Part shown: positions 6,292 through 9,382 of the stretch, piece by piece
Position numbering within the stretch: position 1 is the stretch's first letter
How the letters are laid out: every line of letters starts with the position of its first letter
Source of the DNA: Sphingomonadales bacterium
GTDB lineage: Bacteria; Pseudomonadota; Alphaproteobacteria; Sphingomonadales; Sphingomonadaceae
Direction of reading: 5' to 3'
Length of the DNA stretch: 9,382 bases
NCBI GenBank assembly: GCA_017304125.1
Contig: JAFKLV010000307.1
Span: forward strand, 1-9,382
Program-made: the position numbers and the translations under genes
The notes under the pieces: model-generated
What the model saw: only the letters and a program-made list of their open reading frames with translations
The model's database searches: none
Told to the model about the DNA's origin: nothing

Positions 6292-7254
6292 ATGGCCCGC
6301 AAGAAGATCGCGCTGATCGGCGCCGGCAACATCGGCGGTACGCTCGCGCATTTGGCCGCCCTCAAGGGCTTGGGTGATATCGTCCTGTTCGACGTGGTGG
6401 AGGGCGTGCCGCAGGGCAAAGCGCTCGACCTGTCGCAGTGCGGCCCGGTCGAAGGCTTTGATGCCAAGATCACCGGCACCAATGATTACAAGGATATCGC
6501 CGGAGCGGATGTGATCATCGTCACCGCCGGCGTCGCCCGCAAGCCGGGCATGAGCCGCGACGACCTGCTCGGCATCAACCTCAAGGTGATGAAGTCGGTC
6601 GGCGAAGGCATCAAGAACAACGCGCCCGACGCGTTCGTCATCTGCATCACCAACCCGCTCGACGCGATGGTCTGGGCGCTGCGCGAATTCTCCGGCCTGC
6701 CGACCAACAAGGTCGTGGGGATGGCCGGCGTGCTCGACTCGGCGCGCTTCAGCCACTTCCTCGCCGAAGAGTTCAAGGTGTCGGTCAAGGACGTGAACAC
6801 CTTCGTGCTCGGCGGCCACGGCGACACGATGGTGCCGGTGCTCGAATATAGCACGGTCAGCGGCATCCCGGTCAGCGACCTGATCGCGATGGGCTTCTCG
6901 ACCAAGGAAAAGGTCGACGAGATCGTCAAGCGCACCCGCGGCGGTGGCGGCGAGATCGTCGCGCTGCTCAAGACCGGCTCGGCTTATTACGCCCCGGCGA
7001 CCAGCGGCATCGCAATGGCCGAGGCCTATCTCTATGACCAGAAGCGCATCCTGCCGGCCGCCGCGCATTTGTCGGGCGAATATGGCGTCGACGATCTCTA
7101 CGTCGGCGCGCCGGTGATCATCGGCGCCGGCGGCGTCGAGAAGGTCGTCGAGGTCAAGCTCAGCGACGAGGCGAAGGCCAACCTTCAGGTCTCGGTCGAT
7201 GCGGTCAAGGAACTGCTCGTGGCGTGCAAGGCTATCGATAGCTCGCTCGCCTGA
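6292..7254 (+). CDS. mdh: Malate dehydrogenase (NAD-dependent, LDH-like type)
   Basis: The enzyme oxidises malate to oxaloacetate with NAD+, the last step of the TCA cycle, in the cytoplasm. The 320 residues match the LDH-like MDH group usual in alphaproteobacteria. The nucleotide-binding loop is GAGNIGG (residues 10-16), with D34 after the second strand to hold the adenosine ribose, as expected for NAD rather than NADP. Substrate-binding arginines are R83 and R89 in ARKPGMSR and R152. The catalytic pair is D149 with H176 in GGHGDTM. NPLD (121-124) is also conserved. R83 in place of the glutamine used by lactate dehydrogenase supports malate specificity. The start at 6292 follows an AGGGA-type ribosome-binding site. 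It is probably the first gene of a transcript continuing into sucD and sucA. Confidence 0.96.
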   Translation: MARKKIALIGAGNIGGTLAHLAALKGLGDIVLFDVVEGVPQGKALDLSQCGPVEGFDAKITGTNDYKDIAGADVIIVTAGVARKPGMSRDDLLGINLKVMKSVGEGIKNNAPDAFVICITNPLDAMVWALREFSGLPTNKVVGMAGVLDSARFSHFLAEEFKVSVKDVNTFVLGGHGDTMVPVLEYSTVSGIPVSDLIAMGFSTKEKVDEIVKRTRGGGGEIVALLKTGSAYYAPATSGIAMAEAYLYDQKRILPAAAHLSGEYGVDDLYVGAPVIIGAGGVEKVVEVKLSDEAKANLQVSVDAVKELLVACKAIDSSLA

Positions 7255-7268
7255 TTGTGAATTTCCCG

Positions 7269-7318
7269 CCCCGGCGCGGGCTGGGGTCCAGTGATCTGGA
7301 CCCGGCCCCGCGCCGGGG
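7269..7318. repeat. Large GC-rich palindrome between mdh and sucD
   Basis: Two 23-base arms (7269-7291 and 7296-7318) pair around a 4-base loop TGAT. Twenty of 23 positions match: 12 outer and 8 inner pairs, separated by a 3-base internal mismatch. The inner arms carry GGGTCCAG/CTGGACCC and the outer ones CCCCGGCGCGGG. A short ATTTT follows at 7321-7325, so a weak intrinsic terminator or an RNA processing/stability hairpin is possible. The form also fits a dispersed REP-like intergenic element. It lies 28 bases before the sucD start and occupies most of the 92-base gap. Confidence 0.75.
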
Positions 7319-7346
7319 GGGATTTTGAGGTTTGATTGGAGAGCCA

Positions 7347-8237
7347 ATGAGCATCCTCGTCGATAGGAACACCAAGGTCATCACCCAGGGGATGACCGGC
7401 AAGACGGGCACCTTCCACACGAAGGCCGCGCTCGATTACGGCACGCAGATGGTCGGCGGCGTGACGCCGGGCAAGGGCGGCACGGTGCATGAGGAGCTCG
7501 GCCTGCCGAACTTCGACACCGTCGCCGAAGCCGTCGCCAAGACCGGCGCCGATGCCAGCGTGATCTATGTTCCGCCGCCCTTCGCGGCCGACTCGATCCT
7601 CGAGGCGATCGACGCGGAAGTGCCGCTGATCGTGTGCATCACCGAGGGCATTCCGGTGCTCGACATGGTCAAGGTGAAGCGCGCCCTCTCCGGCTCCAAG
7701 TCGCGGCTGATCGGGCCGAACTGCCCGGGCGTGCTGACCCCGAACCAGTGCAAGATCGGCATCATGCCGGGCAACATCTTCCGCGAAGGTTCGGTCGGCG
7801 TCGTCTCGCGCTCCGGCACGCTCACCTATGAGGCGGTGTTCCAGACCTCGAACGCGGGCCTCGGCCAGACCACCGCGGTCGGCATCGGCGGCGATCCGGT
7901 CAACGGCACCAACTTCATCGACGTGCTCGAGCTGTTCCTCGCCGACGAGGCGACCCAGTCGATCATCATGATCGGCGAGATCGGCGGCTCCGCCGAGGAA
8001 GAAGCGGCGCAGTTCCTCAAGGACGAGGCCAAGCGCGGGCGCAAGAAGCCGATGGCCGGCTTCATTGCCGGGCGCACGGCGCCGCCGGGCCGTCGCATGG
8101 GTCACGCCGGCGCGATCGTGTCGGGCGGCCAGGGCGGCGCCGAGGACAAGATCGCGGCGATGGAAGCCGCCGGGATCAAGGTCGCGGCGAGCCCGAGCGA
8201 GCTCGGCTCGACCTTGCTCGAAGTGTTGAAGGGTTGA
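7347..8237 (+). CDS. sucD: Succinyl-CoA synthetase (succinate-CoA ligase) alpha subunit
   Basis: SucD with SucC converts succinyl-CoA to succinate with formation of a nucleoside triphosphate in the TCA cycle. The 296-residue chain matches the alpha subunit (E. coli about 289). The N-terminal CoA-binding Rossmann domain shows GMTGKTGTFHTKAALDYG (residues 15-32) and GGVTPGKGG (37-45). GPNCPGVLTPNQCKIGIMPG (123-142) and VSRSGTLTYE (153-162) follow. The phosphorylated active-site histidine is H253 in AGRTAPPGRRMGHAGAIVSG (241-260). Glutamates in EIGGSAEEEA (211-220) include the one expected to contact that histidine. The ATG at 7347 has GGAG at 7338-7341, 5 bases upstream, and is preferred over an in-frame TTG at 7332. 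The beta-subunit gene sucC, often immediately upstream, is absent: mdh precedes it after 92 bases. Confidence 0.97.
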   Translation: MSILVDRNTKVITQGMTGKTGTFHTKAALDYGTQMVGGVTPGKGGTVHEELGLPNFDTVAEAVAKTGADASVIYVPPPFAADSILEAIDAEVPLIVCITEGIPVLDMVKVKRALSGSKSRLIGPNCPGVLTPNQCKIGIMPGNIFREGSVGVVSRSGTLTYEAVFQTSNAGLGQTTAVGIGGDPVNGTNFIDVLELFLADEATQSIIMIGEIGGSAEEEAAQFLKDEAKRGRKKPMAGFIAGRTAPPGRRMGHAGAIVSGGQGGAEDKIAAMEAAGIKVAASPSELGSTLLEVLKG

Positions 8238-8243
8238 TCATTC

Positions 8244-8272
8244 CGCCCCGGAGGCATGTTGCTTCCGGGGCG
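8244..8272. repeat. Stable hairpin between sucD and sucA
   Basis: A 12-base stem (8244-8255 with 8261-8272, one G-T wobble) closes a 5-base loop ATGTT, beginning 7 bases after the sucD stop. No T-run follows, so it is unlikely to be an efficient intrinsic terminator. It could stabilise the 3' end of an mdh-sucD message, be a processing site, or give partial termination before sucA. The 75-base gap otherwise contains the sucA ribosome-binding site (GAGGA at 8298-8302). Confidence 0.6.
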
Positions 8273-8312
8273 ACAACGGCATCTCCCCAGGGTGCCCGAG
8301 GACAAAAGCGTC

Positions 8313-9382
8313 ATGGGCTACGAAGGCCAGGATTTCGCGGATATCGCAGGCGGCGTCTCGCCGGCGTTCATCGATGCGCTCTACGCGCGCTACAAGGCGT
8401 CGCCGGATAGCGTCGAGCCGGGCTGGCGCGCTTTCTTCGAGGGACTCGAAGGCGCGGCTTCCGGGCCGTCGTGGGAAAATGCCCGCTGGCCACTGACCTC
8501 GACCGACGATCTCACCGCGGCGCTCGATCCGACGCAGATGGAGCCCGCGCCCAAGCCCGCAAAGGGCGGCAAGCCCGCGCCCGCCGCGGCCCCTGCCCCC
8601 GATCAGGACGCAGTGGTCAAGGCCGCCGCCGACGCGATCCGCGCGCAGATGCTGATCCGCACCTATCGCGTGCGCGGTCACCTCGCCGCCAATCTCGATC
8701 CGCTCGGCCTTTCCGGGCTGCGCGAGCTGCCGGCGGACCTCACCACCGAATATCACGGCTTCTCCGACGCCGATCTCGATCGTTCGGTCTATCTCGGCGG
8801 CACGCTGGGGCTGCAATGGGCGACCGTGCGCGAGCTGGTCGACATCCTCCGCGCCAATTACTGCGGCAATGTCGGCCTTGAATATATGCACATCGCGGAC
8901 GTGGAGGAGCGCCGCTTCCTCCAGGACCGGATGGAAGGCAAAGACAAGGCGATCGAATTCACCGACGCCGGCAAGAAGGCCATCCTCACCAAGGTGATCG
9001 AGGCCGAGCAATGGGAAAAGTTCCTCGGCCGCAAATATGTCGGCACGAAGCGCTTCGGCCTCGACGGCGGCGAATCGATGATCCCCGCGATGGAGAGCGT
9101 GATCAAGTACGGCGGCCAGATGGGCGTCAACGAGATCGTGATCGGCATGGCGCACCGCGGCCGGCTCAACGTGCTCGCCAATGTGATGGCGAAGCCGCTG
9201 CGCGTGATCTTCCACGAATTCGCCGGCGGCTCGGCCAACCCCGATGACATCGGCGGATCGGGCGACGTCAAATATCACCTCGGCACCTCCACCGACCGCG
9301 AGTTCGACGGGCACAAGGTCCATATGTCGCTCGTCGCCAACCCCTCGCACCTCGAGGCGGCCGATCCGGTCGTGCTGGGCAA
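8313..9382 (+). CDS. sucA: 2-oxoglutarate dehydrogenase E1 component (5' part, runs off right edge)
   Basis: E1 uses thiamine diphosphate to decarboxylate 2-oxoglutarate and passes the succinyl group to the lipoyl arm of E2 (SucB). The first 356 residues, of about 930-950 expected, are present. The N-terminal helix FIDALYARYKASPDSVEPGW (19-38) and FFEGL (41-45) is the segment known to contact E2. An Ala/Pro/Lys linker (about 77-97) follows, then the start of the catalytic region: LIRTYRVRGHLAANLDPLG (114-132), RFGLDGGESMIPAM (247-260), GMAHRGRLNVLANV (279-292, with active-site H281), SGDVKYHLG (316-324) and NPSHLEAADPVV (343-354). The ATG at 8313 has GAGGA 10 bases upstream. An in-frame GTG at 8292 would add 7 residues but lacks such a site. 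sucB and lpd presumably follow beyond the window. Confidence 0.96.
   Translation, partial: MGYEGQDFADIAGGVSPAFIDALYARYKASPDSVEPGWRAFFEGLEGAASGPSWENARWPLTSTDDLTAALDPTQMEPAPKPAKGGKPAPAAAPAPDQDAVVKAAADAIRAQMLIRTYRVRGHLAANLDPLGLSGLRELPADLTTEYHGFSDADLDRSVYLGGTLGLQWATVRELVDILRANYCGNVGLEYMHIADVEERRFLQDRMEGKDKAIEFTDAGKKAILTKVIEAEQWEKFLGRKYVGTKRFGLDGGESMIPAMESVIKYGGQMGVNEIVIGMAHRGRLNVLANVMAKPLRVIFHEFAGGSANPDDIGGSGDVKYHLGTSTDREFDGHKVHMSLVANPSHLEAADPVVLG

Noticed and set aside
7332..7346. TTG start at 7332 for sucD
   Set aside because: The ATG at 7347 has GGAG at good spacing and gives the N-terminus usual for the family; the upstream codons include the ribosome-binding site itself.
6214..7347. Long minus-strand open frame opposite mdh
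   Set aside because: It is a mirror of the mdh coding sequence and runs through the intergenic palindrome. No membrane, signal or catalytic pattern is visible.
7185..8105. Minus-strand open frame opposite sucD
   Set aside because: It overlaps a complete sucD and crosses the mdh-sucD gap; its composition is that of an antisense shadow.
8244..8272. Calling the sucD-sucA hairpin an intrinsic terminator
   Set aside because: No T-run follows the stem, and sucA is expected to be expressed with sucD.
8292..8312. GTG start at 8292 for sucA
   Set aside because: In frame, but GAGGA at 8298-8302 fits initiation at 8313 and would lie inside the coding region otherwise.
8238..9350. Minus-strand open frame opposite sucA
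   Set aside because: The plus strand is clearly the E1 component; the antisense frame is low-complexity His/Asp/Val/Ala-rich sequence.
1..9382. CRISPR array, tRNA, rRNA, insertion sequence or prophage genes
   Set aside because: No regularly spaced repeats, no cloverleaf or rRNA-like stretch, and no transposase or integrase motifs were seen in any frame.

Overview
The window is GC-rich chromosomal DNA from an alphaproteobacterium. Protein sequences and gene order suggest the Sphingomonadales (Sphingomonas-like); this assignment rests on protein character and base composition, not on a search. No rRNA, tRNA, CRISPR array, transposase, integrase or phage gene was found. Most of the DNA is ordinary core metabolism, and I see no convincing new defence or mobile system.

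Left part (1-2153): the 5' end of a membrane-anchored, proline-rich protein of unknown function runs leftwards off the window edge. Divergent from it is an SLC13/DASS-type permease lacking the usual internal RCK/TrkA-C domains. A small secreted protein of unknown family faces the permease, with only 3 bases between the two stop codons.

Middle (2309-6146): a rightward cluster of creD (inner-membrane protein), sdhB (iron-sulfur subunit of succinate dehydrogenase), a PaaI-like hotdog thioesterase and zapE (AFG1-type ATPase). The first three genes are separated by 13 and 19 bases and probably share a transcript. sdhC, sdhD and sdhA are not next to sdhB.

Right part (6292-9382): mdh, sucD and the 5' portion of sucA. 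They encode malate dehydrogenase, succinyl-CoA synthetase alpha subunit and the E1 component of 2-oxoglutarate dehydrogenase. With sdhB, the window therefore covers four enzymes acting at successive TCA-cycle steps from 2-oxoglutarate to oxaloacetate, with fumarase missing. sucC, often beside sucD, is absent; a strong 50-base palindrome lies in the short mdh-sucD gap instead. An AT-rich patch with nested inverted repeats and a plausible promoter precedes mdh, and a 12-bp-stem hairpin separates sucD from sucA.

The points most worth a second look are non-coding: the mdh-sucD palindrome, the dyads ahead of mdh, and TTCAT repeats ahead of creD that have the spacing of the enterobacterial Cre tag. 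The gene-order oddities (sucC absent, sdhB linked to creD) and an altered Walker-B region in ZapE are also worth checking.
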